64,000 nucleotides of DNA from an uncultured Spirochaetales bacterium (GTDB taxonomy: Bacteria; Spirochaetota; Spirochaetia; Sphaerochaetales; Sphaerochaetaceae): the NCBI GenBank assembly GCA_944390025.1, contig CALXOK010000003.1, positions 94,798 to 158,797 on the forward strand, read 5' to 3'. Positions 52,760-61,291 of this stretch are shown here, in pieces. Position numbers and translations under genes: made by a program. The notes below the pieces were generated by a model. It made no database searches. It was given only the letters and a program-made list of their open reading frames with translations, and was not told the DNA's origin. Position 1 is the stretch's first letter. The number at the start of each line of letters is the position of its first letter.

Positions 52760-53428
52760 TCAGCGGTGTTTTCCCACTCCGTTTTTCGGACATCTGTTAT
52801 TTTCCGGGCATCTTGAGCACAGAGGCGACAGAGAGCGACAGATGTTCTGTCCATATGAGACAAGAAGCTCGTTGAGCGGAATCCAGTACTCTTCAGGCAT
52901 GATGCTCTCGAGAGCCGTCACTGTCTCCTCCGGTGTTTTCGTATTCACCCATCCCATGCGGTTTGCTATCTGATGGACATGGCAGTCAACGCAGATTGCC
53001 GGAATGTTGAATCCCAGATTCAGAGTCAGATTCGCACTCTTGATACCCACTCCCGGAAGGCTTAAAAGTTCCTGCTGTGAGGAAGGAACCTTCCCGCCAT
53101 AACGGGAAACAAGTGTCTGAGCAATGGTTTTAAGCTGATGCGCCTTTCGCTTGAAGAAGCCGCAAGGGAAGATGAGAGCCTGTATCGCTGCTTCATCCAT
53201 TGCTGCAAGATGAGCCGCGTCAGGAGCCGCATCAAGAAGACGGCGGGAAGAGGAGAGTGTGACCTCATCTTTGGTCCTCAGGGAAATGACGGTGCTTACT
53301 AGGACGGCAAATGGATCGTTTTCTGTCTCCTGTGCGATGAGGCTAACGGATGGAAGCACTCTGACCTCATCGGACAGGGCAGAGCGGAACTCATGAAAGA
53401 TTCTGTTCCAGTATTCTTTGTCAGACAT
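52760..53428 (-). CDS. nth: Endonuclease III (DNA glycosylase/AP lyase)
   Basis: Base-excision repair enzyme that removes oxidised pyrimidines. The helix-hairpin-helix LPGVGIKSANL carries the catalytic Lys, and VDCHVHQIANRMG the catalytic Asp. The C-terminal 4Fe-4S site has the C-X6-C-X2-C-X5-C pattern (CRSLSPLCSRCPENNRC). Length 222. It is divergent from the aroF-pheA fusion, 59 nt between starts. Confidence 0.95.
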   Translation of the reverse strand: MSDKEYWNRIFHEFRSALSDEVRVLPSVSLIAQETENDPFAVLVSTVISLRTKDEVTLSSSRRLLDAAPDAAHLAAMDEAAIQALIFPCGFFKRKAHQLKTIAQTLVSRYGGKVPSSQQELLSLPGVGIKSANLTLNLGFNIPAICVDCHVHQIANRMGWVNTKTPEETVTALESIMPEEYWIPLNELLVSYGQNICRSLSPLCSRCPENNRCPKNGVGKHR

Positions 53429-53487
53429 TGGATTCTTACCACCTTCTCCTGTTGAAAAAAACAGGCTTTCTAAATAGCATAGCCCAT

Positions 53488-55383
53488 ATGATTATAGTTC
53501 TCAAACAGGATATCACAGGAAAGCAGAAAGATGAGATCAAGAACCTTCTCAAGGAAAACGGTCTTATCATCAGGGAAATAAAGGGTAAGGAAGACACAGT
53601 CCTTGGAGCAGTCGGTGTCAACCGCATGGATCCCCGTCAGATTGAGCTGATGGAAGGTGTTGCTTCTGTCGTACCTATATCAAAGCCTTACAAGCTTGCT
53701 TCCCGCGAGCTCAAGAAGGAAGACACTGTTGTCAGTGTGGGGAATGTGAAGATAGGAGGCAACAGGGTTGTCATGATGGCCGGCCCCTGTGCCGTTGAAA
53801 GCGAGAAGCAGATCATGGAGATTGCCGGCATTGTGCGCCAGGCAGGTGCCGTGATTCTGCGCGGAGGTGCATTCAAGCCCCGCACTTCCCCTTATTCTTT
53901 CCAGGGACTTGGCGAAGAGGGGCTGAAATACCTCAGGAAGGCAGGTGATGAATTTGGCATGCCGGTCACTACGGAGGTTGTTTCCCCCCGAGATGTCCGG
54001 ATGATGGCTGACTACATCGACATGTTTCAGATCGGTGCCAGAAACATGCAGAACTTCGAGCTTCTCAAGGAAGTTGGAAAGACGGGTATGCCGGTTCTTC
54101 TCAAAAGAGGTCTGTCTGCAACCATTGAGGAGTGGCTGATGGCGGCCGAGTACCTGATGGCGAACGGAACGGATCAGGTTGTCCTGTGCGAGAGAGGCAT
54201 CAGGACATACGAGAAAGCCACACGCAACACTCTTGACTGTTCTGCGATTCCCGTAGTGCAGAAGCTGACGCACCTTCCTGTTGTCGGAGATCCTTCTCAT
54301 GCAACAGGCATGAGGGACCTTGTCGCTCCGATGGGCCTTGCGCTTGTTGCCGCAGGTGCATCCGGCCTTATCGTGGAGGTGCATAACCATCCCGAGAAGG
54401 CGCTTTCAGACGGACCACAGTCCCTTCTTCCGCAGCAGTTTGAGAAACTCGTGCGCGATGTTCAGGCTCTCTGTCCTGTTGTCGGTAAGTCCCTTGAAAG
54501 CGTGCCCCGGGTCATGCCGAAGACTGAAGAGGGACAGGCTGTCCAGAATGAGCTTTGCGTCGCCTTTCAGGGGGAGAGGGGTGCTTTCAGCGAACTTGCC
54601 GTGAGGAATGCCTTTGATGATGTTAATGTCCTTCCCTGCAGAAGCTTCCATGATGCCTTTGAAGCAGTGAACAAAGGACAGGCTAAATACGGAGTCCTTC
54701 CGATTGAGAACACGCTTGGCGGAACGATTGTCGACAACATCGACCTGATGACCCGCTATCCGAACCTGACGATTGTCGGAGAAGTGCAGGTGCGTGTCAT
54801 CCATGACCTCATCGTCAACCCGGGCGTGAAGAAGGAGGATATAAAGAAGGTCTACTCTCACCCGCAGGGTCTTGCCCAGTGCCGTGATTTCCTTGAGCGT
54901 GAGCTTCCTTATGCACAGCAGGTGCCGTTCTTCGACACAGCCGGAGCGGTCAGCCATATAAAAGAGACAGGAGACATGCATGCGGCTGCAATTGCGGGAG
55001 CCACTGCTGCCGAGTACAACGGAATGGAAATCCTTGCCGAGAGCATCGAGACGAATCCGAGAAACTATACCCGTTTCTTCATTCTGACCAGAGAGGAGAA
55101 TGCTGCGACATTCCGTTCTTCAAATACCCCTGACAGGGCAGCTGTGACTTTCACTGTGGCGGATAAGGCCGGTATGCTTGTCGAAGTCCTTGATGTTTTC
55201 AAGGCTCATGAAATCAACATGAAAAAGCTTGAATCCCGTCCGATTGCAGGCAAGCCCTGGCAGTATTTCTTCTTTGTGGAGTTTGAGATTCCCTGCGAGG
55301 AGAAATTCAAAGAGGTCTGTCAGGAAGTGAAGGGCAAGGCAGAGGATCTCAATATCCTGGGCTATTACAAGAGCGCTCACTGA
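53488..55383 (+). CDS. DAHP synthase-prephenate dehydratase fusion
   Basis: A two-enzyme protein of aromatic amino-acid synthesis. Residues about 1-70 are a ferredoxin-like domain (MIIVLKQDITGKQKDEIKNL) as in type I-beta DAHP synthases. The barrel follows, with GPCAVES, FKPRTSPYSFQGLG and VVGDPSHATG (metal and PEP sites), to about residue 335. The rest is prephenate dehydratase (VAFQGERGAFSELAVRNAF, LPIENTLGGTIVDNI) with a C-terminal ACT domain (ESRPIAGKPWQYFFFVEFE). It thus joins the first shikimate step to the last phenylalanine-specific step. I use the ATG at 53488, the family N-terminus; the ribosome site is weak. Confidence 0.92.
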   Translation: MIIVLKQDITGKQKDEIKNLLKENGLIIREIKGKEDTVLGAVGVNRMDPRQIELMEGVASVVPISKPYKLASRELKKEDTVVSVGNVKIGGNRVVMMAGPCAVESEKQIMEIAGIVRQAGAVILRGGAFKPRTSPYSFQGLGEEGLKYLRKAGDEFGMPVTTEVVSPRDVRMMADYIDMFQIGARNMQNFELLKEVGKTGMPVLLKRGLSATIEEWLMAAEYLMANGTDQVVLCERGIRTYEKATRNTLDCSAIPVVQKLTHLPVVGDPSHATGMRDLVAPMGLALVAAGASGLIVEVHNHPEKALSDGPQSLLPQQFEKLVRDVQALCPVVGKSLESVPRVMPKTEEGQAVQNELCVAFQGERGAFSELAVRNAFDDVNVLPCRSFHDAFEAVNKGQAKYGVLPIENTLGGTIVDNIDLMTRYPNLTIVGEVQVRVIHDLIVNPGVKKEDIKKVYSHPQGLAQCRDFLERELPYAQQVPFFDTAGAVSHIKETGDMHAAAIAGATAAEYNGMEILAESIETNPRNYTRFFILTREENAATFRSSNTPDRAAVTFTVADKAGMLVEVLDVFKAHEINMKKLESRPIAGKPWQYFFFVEFEIPCEEKFKEVCQEVKGKAEDLNILGYYKSAH

Positions 55384-55440
55384 AAACAAGAAAAGAACTC
55401 TCATCCGCTCATAATCAGGAAAGATTCTGTATAAGAAGGC

Positions 55441-56154
55441 ATGAGAGTTCTTTTTGTTTATCTGATTACGCTTGTTTTTTTAAGCGCATGCTCATTCAAT
55501 CCTTCGAAAAGCATTGAAGTGTGTCTTGAAGACGTTCACCTGTGGGAATACCATGATGGAAACCCGATGTGGTACACGCTGAGCTGGTTCGACGGCTCTC
55601 AGGTGCACAGGATGACTGTGGACAAACACACGCGCTCCGTTACAGTCCAGATTGAAAGAGGCAAGAGCTGCATATTCACGGCAACGCCTCTTGATTCCCT
55701 CCGGCCTATGGGCGGCATGTATGTTCCGGGACAGGGTGACAGTGTACGACTGTCTTTTGCTGACGGACGGCTTGCATCCCTCCTTCTTGATCTGGCACAG
55801 TACGACCCATCTCTTGTTGACAGCATTGAGACCGACAGGCTGAAGGAGATTATTCCCTCAGACTTCGATGAGGATGCCCTTTACCAGGCTTTCCTTGACG
55901 GAACAGTCGGAAAACAGGCGGTTGCCCGTCAGGATCATTTTGATATCACACTGTCAGGGCTTCCTTCAGGCCAGTACATAAGCGAGTATGATGACGGACC
56001 TGTTTTTGAACTTGAAACAGGAGAGAGCATCACACTTTCCCTGACTCCTGGTATCCACCGTTTCTACAACAGTCAGCGCCGTTTCGTACATGTAGCTGCT
56101 GTATACTCTGACGGCACGTCAGGCTACTACAGTTACTCCCTCTCTGTCTGGTGA
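55441..56154 (+). CDS. Lipoprotein of unknown function
   Basis: A signal peptide with lipobox LSAC (MRVLFVYLITLVFLSACSF). The 220-residue mature part is rich in beta-strand and aromatic residues (LWEYHDGNPMWYTLSWFDGS, FYNSQRRFVHVAAVYSDGTS). I do not recognise a family; the end (YYSYSLSVW) looks like a sugar- or surface-binding beta-sandwich, but that is a guess. It stands 57 nt after the aromatic fusion gene. Confidence 0.7.
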   Translation: MRVLFVYLITLVFLSACSFNPSKSIEVCLEDVHLWEYHDGNPMWYTLSWFDGSQVHRMTVDKHTRSVTVQIERGKSCIFTATPLDSLRPMGGMYVPGQGDSVRLSFADGRLASLLLDLAQYDPSLVDSIETDRLKEIIPSDFDEDALYQAFLDGTVGKQAVARQDHFDITLSGLPSGQYISEYDDGPVFELETGESITLSLTPGIHRFYNSQRRFVHVAAVYSDGTSGYYSYSLSVW

Positions 56155-56199
56155 CACGCGCTTGAGTCTTTGTGCCTCTTGCAATTAGAATTGCCTGTA

Positions 56200-57408
56200 A
56201 TGGAGTCTTTAAAAGAACTTTACAGAATCGGCTACGGGCCGTCTTCTTCACATACCATGGGACCGCGTGCGGCAATGGAGGATTTCCTTTCACGCAATTC
56301 AGGTTGTGCCTCTTTTGTGGCTGAGCTATACGGTTCTCTTGCCGCTACAGGCAAAGGGCATCTTACAGACAAGGCGATTCGTCAGGTCGCGCATAAATAC
56401 TGCAAGAACGTGGAAATACTCTGGTTTCCGGATCAGTTCAAACCCTTCCATCCAAATGCAATAACCATCAAAGGTCTTGATGAAGAAGGCAGGACGAGTG
56501 CACAGAAGACATACTATTCTGTCGGCGGTGGCAGGATTGTCTGTGACGATGAGACGGAAAGGACGTCTGTGAATGTTTATGATGATGAGAAATGCTCGAC
56601 ATTTTCCCGCCTCCTGCAGTACTGCAGCAATGAAGGTCTCCAGATCTGGGAGGTTGTCATTGAGGCGGAGGGAGAGGAGATTCTCGACTACATAAGCGAA
56701 GTGTGGCAGACAATGAAAGTCGCCATCCAGAGAGGGCTGAACAATGAAGGTGTTCTTCCCGGCGGTCTTAAGCTTCAGCGCAAGGCAGCTCAGTATTACG
56801 CCAAGGCCCGCGATTTCAATGGAACAATCGGCGGCAATGCCCTCCCTCTTGCCTATGCTCTTGCCGTAAGCGAGGAAAATTCAGGGGGAGGAGAGATTGT
56901 CACAGCTCCGACATGCGGCAGTTGCGGGGTGCTTCCTGCTGTACTGTATTACCTGATGAAGGAGAATGACCTTGCTGAAATAAGAGTGTACCGCGCACTT
57001 CTCACAGCAGGTATGATCGGGAACATAGTGAAAAGAAACGGATCAATTTCAGGAGCGGAAGTAGGATGTCAGGGCGAGGTCGGCGTTGCCTGTGCCATGG
57101 CAGGAGGAGCCGCTGCACAGCTGCTTGGCGGAAGCATCTACCAGATTGAATACGCGGCAGAAATGGGACTGGAACATCATCTTGGCCTCACCTGTGATCC
57201 GATGAAAGGCCTTGTCCAGATTCCCTGTATCGAGCGTAATGCGCTTGCTGCAATGAGGGCTCTTGACCATGCCCTGTATGCCCTTATGAGTGACGGACGG
57301 CACAAGGTTTCCTTTGATGCGGCTGTTGAGGTGATGATGGAGACAGGTCAGGCGCTTCCTTCTCTTTATCGTGAGACAAGCATGGGAGGACTGGCTCTCA
57401 TCAAGTGA
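56200..57408 (+). CDS. L-serine dehydratase, single-chain iron-sulfur type
   Basis: Converts L-serine to pyruvate and ammonia using a 4Fe-4S cluster. The beta-type N-terminus (ELYRIGYGPSSSHTMGPRAA) and the alpha-type catalytic half (SGGGEIVTAPTCGSCGVLPA, SGAEVGCQGEVGVACAMAGG, GLTCDPMKGLVQIPCIERNA with cluster cysteines) are in one chain. Length 402. I start it at the ATG at 56200, the family N-terminus; the ribosome site is poor. It fits an amino-acid-fermenting anaerobe. Confidence 0.9.
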   Translation: MESLKELYRIGYGPSSSHTMGPRAAMEDFLSRNSGCASFVAELYGSLAATGKGHLTDKAIRQVAHKYCKNVEILWFPDQFKPFHPNAITIKGLDEEGRTSAQKTYYSVGGGRIVCDDETERTSVNVYDDEKCSTFSRLLQYCSNEGLQIWEVVIEAEGEEILDYISEVWQTMKVAIQRGLNNEGVLPGGLKLQRKAAQYYAKARDFNGTIGGNALPLAYALAVSEENSGGGEIVTAPTCGSCGVLPAVLYYLMKENDLAEIRVYRALLTAGMIGNIVKRNGSISGAEVGCQGEVGVACAMAGGAAAQLLGGSIYQIEYAAEMGLEHHLGLTCDPMKGLVQIPCIERNALAAMRALDHALYALMSDGRHKVSFDAAVEVMMETGQALPSLYRETSMGGLALIK

Positions 57409-57554
57409 GATTCCTGTTGCATTGAGCATAGTTAACAGAAATTTTCGATTAGATTCTGTTCTGGTCCGATGCTTATAAGGTGGCGGATAATCCTGCAGTA
57501 ATACGGGAAAGGATGAGTGTTTGCTCCATTACTCCATTTTCTTCAAAAACAGTG

Positions 57555-57603
57555 CTAATACGGAAAAAGTTCCGTACTAGATGCGGAGAAAGTTCCGTAC
57601 TAG
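57555..57603 (+). promoter_or_regulatory. Paired 20-bp operator repeats upstream of the ATPase
   Basis: CGGAAAAAGTTCCGTACTAG (57561-57580) and CGGAGAAAGTTCCGTACTAG (57584-57603) differ at one base and start 23 bp apart. The first lies in a perfect inverted repeat, TACGGAA-AAAG-TTCCGTA (57559-57576). They end 32 bp before the ATPase start. They look like a pair of repressor sites. Confidence 0.7.
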
Positions 57604-57635
57604 CTTTAATGAAATAATTGGATTACTATAAAAAC

Positions 57636-58928
57636 ATGAACCGATATGTTGAGAGAATTTCCGATAGACAGCTTGAGAAAATGCTCCGGCTTTCAGGGGC
57701 TGTTCTTGTTACAGGTGTCAAGTGGTGTGGCAAAACAACGTCTTCAAGGCGTTATGCAGCATCTGAAATCATTCTTGATAACTCCGCAGAAGGAAAGAAT
57801 CTGATTCTCATGGCAGATGCCATGCCACAGGAAGTCCTGAATAAGGAAGCGCCTCTGCTCATTGATGAATGGCAGAATGCTCCTCGTTTATGGGATGTAG
57901 TCCGCAGAGAGGTCGATGAGCGTGGAAGGCGGGGACAGTTCATTCTGACTGGTTCCTCAACGCCAATGGATGATGAGGCAAAACAGGAGATATTTCATTC
58001 AGGCTTTGGCCGCATTGCGAATCTGAGAATGCATACGATGTCTTCACTGGAGACAGGGTTCTCGTATGGAAAAGTCTCAATCTCAAAGCTGTTTGAAGAA
58101 GAGAACCAGTACATCAGCGATTACTCAGACAGGACCCTTGAGGATCTGGCTCTTTCGTTGTGCAAAGGAGGCTGGCCAAATACTCTTGATGATGAAGATG
58201 AGGATGCGCTTGAAATCCCTTATATGCTTCTTGAGGAACTGATTAATAATGATGTCCAGCGGCGGATGGAAGACCTCGGGTTGAGGAAGAGCCCAAGTGT
58301 TGTCAGGAGGTTGTTGCGCTCCTATGCCCGCAACGTATCCACTCAGGCGTCAAAGAGCCTTATCAGGAAAGACCTGAGCACAAATGAGGATGTACTGTTC
58401 AATGAGGATACGCTGAATAAGTACCTCTCCCTTCTTGAGACAATGTTCATCACAGAGGATCTCGAAGCCTGGGCTCCAAGTGTGAGATCAAAAACAAGAG
58501 TGCAGGGAGGCCCGACAAGGCATCTGTCAGAACCTTCTCTTGCTGTCGCTTCTCTGGGCTTGTCTCCTGAGGCTTTACTGAAGGATTTCAGGACTTTCGG
58601 ATTCCTTTTTGAATCGTATGTAATCCGGGATCTCAGGGTGTACTCCTCTGTCATGAATGGAAAACTGTATCATTACAGGGATGCAAAAGGGCTGGAAGCA
58701 GATGCGGTGATGGAGCTCCGCGATCAGAGATGGGCTATGTTCGAAGTGAAGCTCTTTGATCCGGCAAGAGTCGATGAGGGTGCTGCGAACCTGCTCAAGA
58801 TCAAGGAGAAGATGAATTATTCCACAATGAAGCAGCCTTCATTCCTGATGGTGATTACAGCAGGAAAATATGCCAGACTCAGGCCGGATGGAGTGTATGA
58901 AGTGCCCATCTCGCTTCTGGCTCCATGA
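57636..58928 (+). CDS. AAA_14/DUF4143-type ATP-binding protein
   Basis: An ATPase with Walker A TGVKWCGKTTSSRRYA, Walker B-like PLLIDEWQNAPRLWD, and GQFILTGSSTP (sensor). The C-terminal part is DUF4143-like, with a nuclease-like fold hint (YHYRDAKGLEADAVMEL followed by WAMFEVKLF, a D-E-K pattern). This family is common in gut bacteria and archaea and has no settled role. I use the ATG at 57636. Two operator-like repeats lie just upstream. Confidence 0.85.
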   Translation: MNRYVERISDRQLEKMLRLSGAVLVTGVKWCGKTTSSRRYAASEIILDNSAEGKNLILMADAMPQEVLNKEAPLLIDEWQNAPRLWDVVRREVDERGRRGQFILTGSSTPMDDEAKQEIFHSGFGRIANLRMHTMSSLETGFSYGKVSISKLFEEENQYISDYSDRTLEDLALSLCKGGWPNTLDDEDEDALEIPYMLLEELINNDVQRRMEDLGLRKSPSVVRRLLRSYARNVSTQASKSLIRKDLSTNEDVLFNEDTLNKYLSLLETMFITEDLEAWAPSVRSKTRVQGGPTRHLSEPSLAVASLGLSPEALLKDFRTFGFLFESYVIRDLRVYSSVMNGKLYHYRDAKGLEADAVMELRDQRWAMFEVKLFDPARVDEGAANLLKIKEKMNYSTMKQPSFLMVITAGKYARLRPDGVYEVPISLLAP

Positions 58929-58948
58929 AGAAAAAAGGGAAGAGATTC

Positions 58949-58996
58949 TTATCCGATTCTTCCCCTTGATGTTTTTCTTTCTGCTTTTTCTTATTT
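58949..58996. repeat. 48-bp direct repeat, copy 1 (leuS end duplicate)
   Basis: Identical to 61244-61291, which spans the leuS stop codon and terminator. On the minus strand the sequence beyond it (about 58997-59030) still aligns loosely with the last leuS codons, so it is a remnant of the leuS 3' end. Confidence 0.88.
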
Positions 58997-59206
58997 CATG
59001 ACAGGATTGACAGATTATGCCGGGATTTTTTTGCTTTCCCCGGAATCCAACAGGTACTCTTCTTGGGTATAGGTGTTCATATCTATCCTTCATATTGAGG
59101 ATATTATCACTCGTCAGGCTTGGCTATTATACAGCTGGCGAAAATACGCTTACATAGCAAATTGTGAAATTTTTAAAACTGACTGTTATCGACGTTGACA
59201 GGACGA

Positions 59207-59215
59207 GGGGGGGGG
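59207..59215 (+). repeat. Poly-G (9) tract upstream of the beta-helix lipoprotein
   Basis: Nine consecutive G lie about 120 bp before the lipoprotein ATG, in the presumed promoter region. No clear -35/-10 pair is visible around it. Confidence 0.8.
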
Positions 59216-59335
59216 TACTCTTTCAAAAGGAAAAAGGGCAAGAGTTTTTACAGGTTTCAGTTTTGATATCTTAATTAATCTTTCCTTTTTCTAATCAAAA
59301 AAAGGAAGTGTTGCTTCCAGAAAAAGGAGTTTTTC

Positions 59336-61147
59336 ATGAAGAAGGTGTTAATCTCATTACTTTCTTTGCTTGCTGCTTTTGCTCTGATTTCCTGTGAGTC
59401 AGAAGTCAAAGCACCACCTGTGATGTCTGACTATCAGCTGGTTTATGAAGGAGACTATGTTCTCCGCAATGCAGAGGATGAGACATTCTCTCTGACTCTT
59501 GTTGCACCTGATGGTACAAGAAGTGAAATCACGGTAGATATCCCTGAAGAATCAGGGCTTCAGACTATCAGTCTTGATGTTCCTTCAGAAGACGGATATG
59601 GGTTAGTGTCGGTTGAGGTATATATCGTCGATACAGTTGTCACTGCTGAAGATGATTTAGCCACTGTTGTTTCACAGGCGGAGGCCGGTGATTGTATTTA
59701 TGTCGAATATGTAAAAGACGGGATTAACATTGGTGAAACTACTCTTGATATTAACAAGGAAGGACTGACCATTAACTTCGGAGGCAATACTGTTACCTCT
59801 GGGGTCACAGGAAATATGAATCTCATTACACTGAGCGCCGCGAATGTAACCATTACAAATGGAAACTTCAAGCATGCTCCAGAAGGAAATGTGACAGCTT
59901 CAATCATTGATGCAAAGGCTTCTGGATTTGTTATCAGTGATTCTACATTCACTGGCAACTATACAAAGTTCAGGGCGCCTGAAAACGGTAATGATAATAC
60001 GCTCAGAGCACTGACGGCAGGTTCTGGATATGCTGCAACTGGATGGACGGTGAGCAATTGTGAATTCATTGATGTCCGTCAGCCGATGTATGTTGAGACT
60101 GCAGGTTCAGTTGAGAACTGCTATATTGACGGAACCCGCGGCTGGGTTGTCTGTGACAATGCTGATGTGTACTTCTTTGGAAACTCTTTCGGAGAGAATG
60201 CTGAAGATATTGCAATCATAGAGAATGGTAATAATACTGATGATGGAATTTATACGGCAGTAAAATGTCAGTCAATCTCCCAGCAGAATAACGGCTGTCG
60301 TGTTCAGCAGCAGGTTAAGGGATTCAGGGTTGAAGCGGGTGCATTCTCTAGAGAAATCGCAACTACGGAGGAGCTCAATAATGCTATAGCAGCGCTTGCG
60401 ACAGAGGATAATGTAATCTGGAACCTCAAGAACGGAACATATAATACCCAGATTTTCATTCCGGAAGGCAAGACTGTCAGAATTGTCGGCGAATCTGAAG
60501 AAGGGGTTGTGATTGCTGGTCCTGAGGATTATATGACTATGAAGACAATTCCTGCTGCCAGCGGAGAGTCTACCGCTTATGTCGGGATTGTCCAGGCAAA
60601 AGGTGCATCGCTTACACTTGAGAATCTGACAATAAAAGGAAATCCGGAGAAGAACTCTCAGATGGCATCTTCTGCCACTGTGAGTGGAATTCATTTTTAC
60701 AGGCAGGGCGGCCTGATGGTCATCGACTCAGAGATTAGTGCAGAAAATGTCACTGTTGCAGATACAGTTTATAGTAAGGATCTTATTGGCATGCAGAATG
60801 GGTTTGGCGTGTATATCGTTGGAGAAGGCGAAGGTAAACCTGCTTATTTCAACGACTGCTCAATTGTGAATTTCAACAAGTCCGCAATGATTGTACGTGC
60901 AAACGTAAGTGAGCTGGTTTTCACAAACGGATATGTATGTGGAATGGGTGAAAACAATGTGACCAGTCAGAATGGAATCCAGTTCTCATGTATAGCTACT
61001 ATAACAGACAGCGTATTTGAGGATCTTTCATACAAAGCCAACAATGAATGGTCAGGTGGGTCTTGCGCCGTTTACAACGTTGACGCTCCAGAAGGTTGTG
61101 TTGTTGAAGGCAATTCCTACAAGAATGTTGATGTGCCCAGATACTAA
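59336..61147 (+). CDS. Beta-helix surface lipoprotein
   Basis: A signal peptide with lipobox LISC (MKKVLISLLSLLAAFALISC). Two parallel beta-helix regions follow, seen as repeated turns such as LITLSAANVTITNGNFKHA, SGFVISDSTFTGNY and LTLENLTIKGNP, with many Asn/Thr/Gly steps. The folds resemble pectate-lyase-like carbohydrate-binding or -cleaving proteins; no catalytic residue is assigned. Length 603. It stands alone between two copies of the leuS terminator and behind a poly-G tract, which suggests an inserted, possibly phase-varying surface protein. Confidence 0.8.
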   Translation: MKKVLISLLSLLAAFALISCESEVKAPPVMSDYQLVYEGDYVLRNAEDETFSLTLVAPDGTRSEITVDIPEESGLQTISLDVPSEDGYGLVSVEVYIVDTVVTAEDDLATVVSQAEAGDCIYVEYVKDGINIGETTLDINKEGLTINFGGNTVTSGVTGNMNLITLSAANVTITNGNFKHAPEGNVTASIIDAKASGFVISDSTFTGNYTKFRAPENGNDNTLRALTAGSGYAATGWTVSNCEFIDVRQPMYVETAGSVENCYIDGTRGWVVCDNADVYFFGNSFGENAEDIAIIENGNNTDDGIYTAVKCQSISQQNNGCRVQQQVKGFRVEAGAFSREIATTEELNNAIAALATEDNVIWNLKNGTYNTQIFIPEGKTVRIVGESEEGVVIAGPEDYMTMKTIPAASGESTAYVGIVQAKGASLTLENLTIKGNPEKNSQMASSATVSGIHFYRQGGLMVIDSEISAENVTVADTVYSKDLIGMQNGFGVYIVGEGEGKPAYFNDCSIVNFNKSAMIVRANVSELVFTNGYVCGMGENNVTSQNGIQFSCIATITDSVFEDLSYKANNEWSGGSCAVYNVDAPEGCVVEGNSYKNVDVPRY

Positions 61148-61224
61148 AATTAGTATGTGCTGAGTTTTTCAGGGCTGGTGGTGAAAACTACTAGTCCTGA
61201 ATTTTTCCTGTTGTGATGTGAACC

Positions 61225-61260
61225 AAAAAAGGGGAAGAACTTTTTATCCGATTCTTCCCC
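61225..61260 (-). terminator. Terminator of leuS
   Basis: On the minus strand GGGGAAGAA and TTCTTCCCC pair, followed by TTTTTT. A copy lies near 58931-58964. Confidence 0.88.
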
Positions 61261-61291
61261 TTGATGTTTTTCTTTCTGCTTTTTCTTATTT
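61244..61291. repeat. 48-bp direct repeat, copy 2 (native leuS end)
   Basis: Spans the leuS stop codon (61286-61288) and part of its terminator; identical to 58949-58996. Confidence 0.88.

Larger units (their letters stand above)
58929..59335. other. Spacer with leuS terminator copy and poly-G tract
   Basis: No gene is seen. The first part (58931-58970) is a hairpin with T-rich sequence; 58949-58996 is an exact 48-bp copy of the leuS end region. The next ~30 bases resemble the last leuS codons in degenerate form. Further on are a run of nine G (59207-59215), TTAATTAAT-type AT-rich sequence, and an AAAGGAG ribosome site for the beta-helix lipoprotein. Confidence 0.65.

Noticed and set aside
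58839..59093. An 84-codon minus-strand frame after the ATPase gene.
   Set aside because: It consists largely of the leuS-end duplicate and antisense of the ATPase end; no start signal or family.
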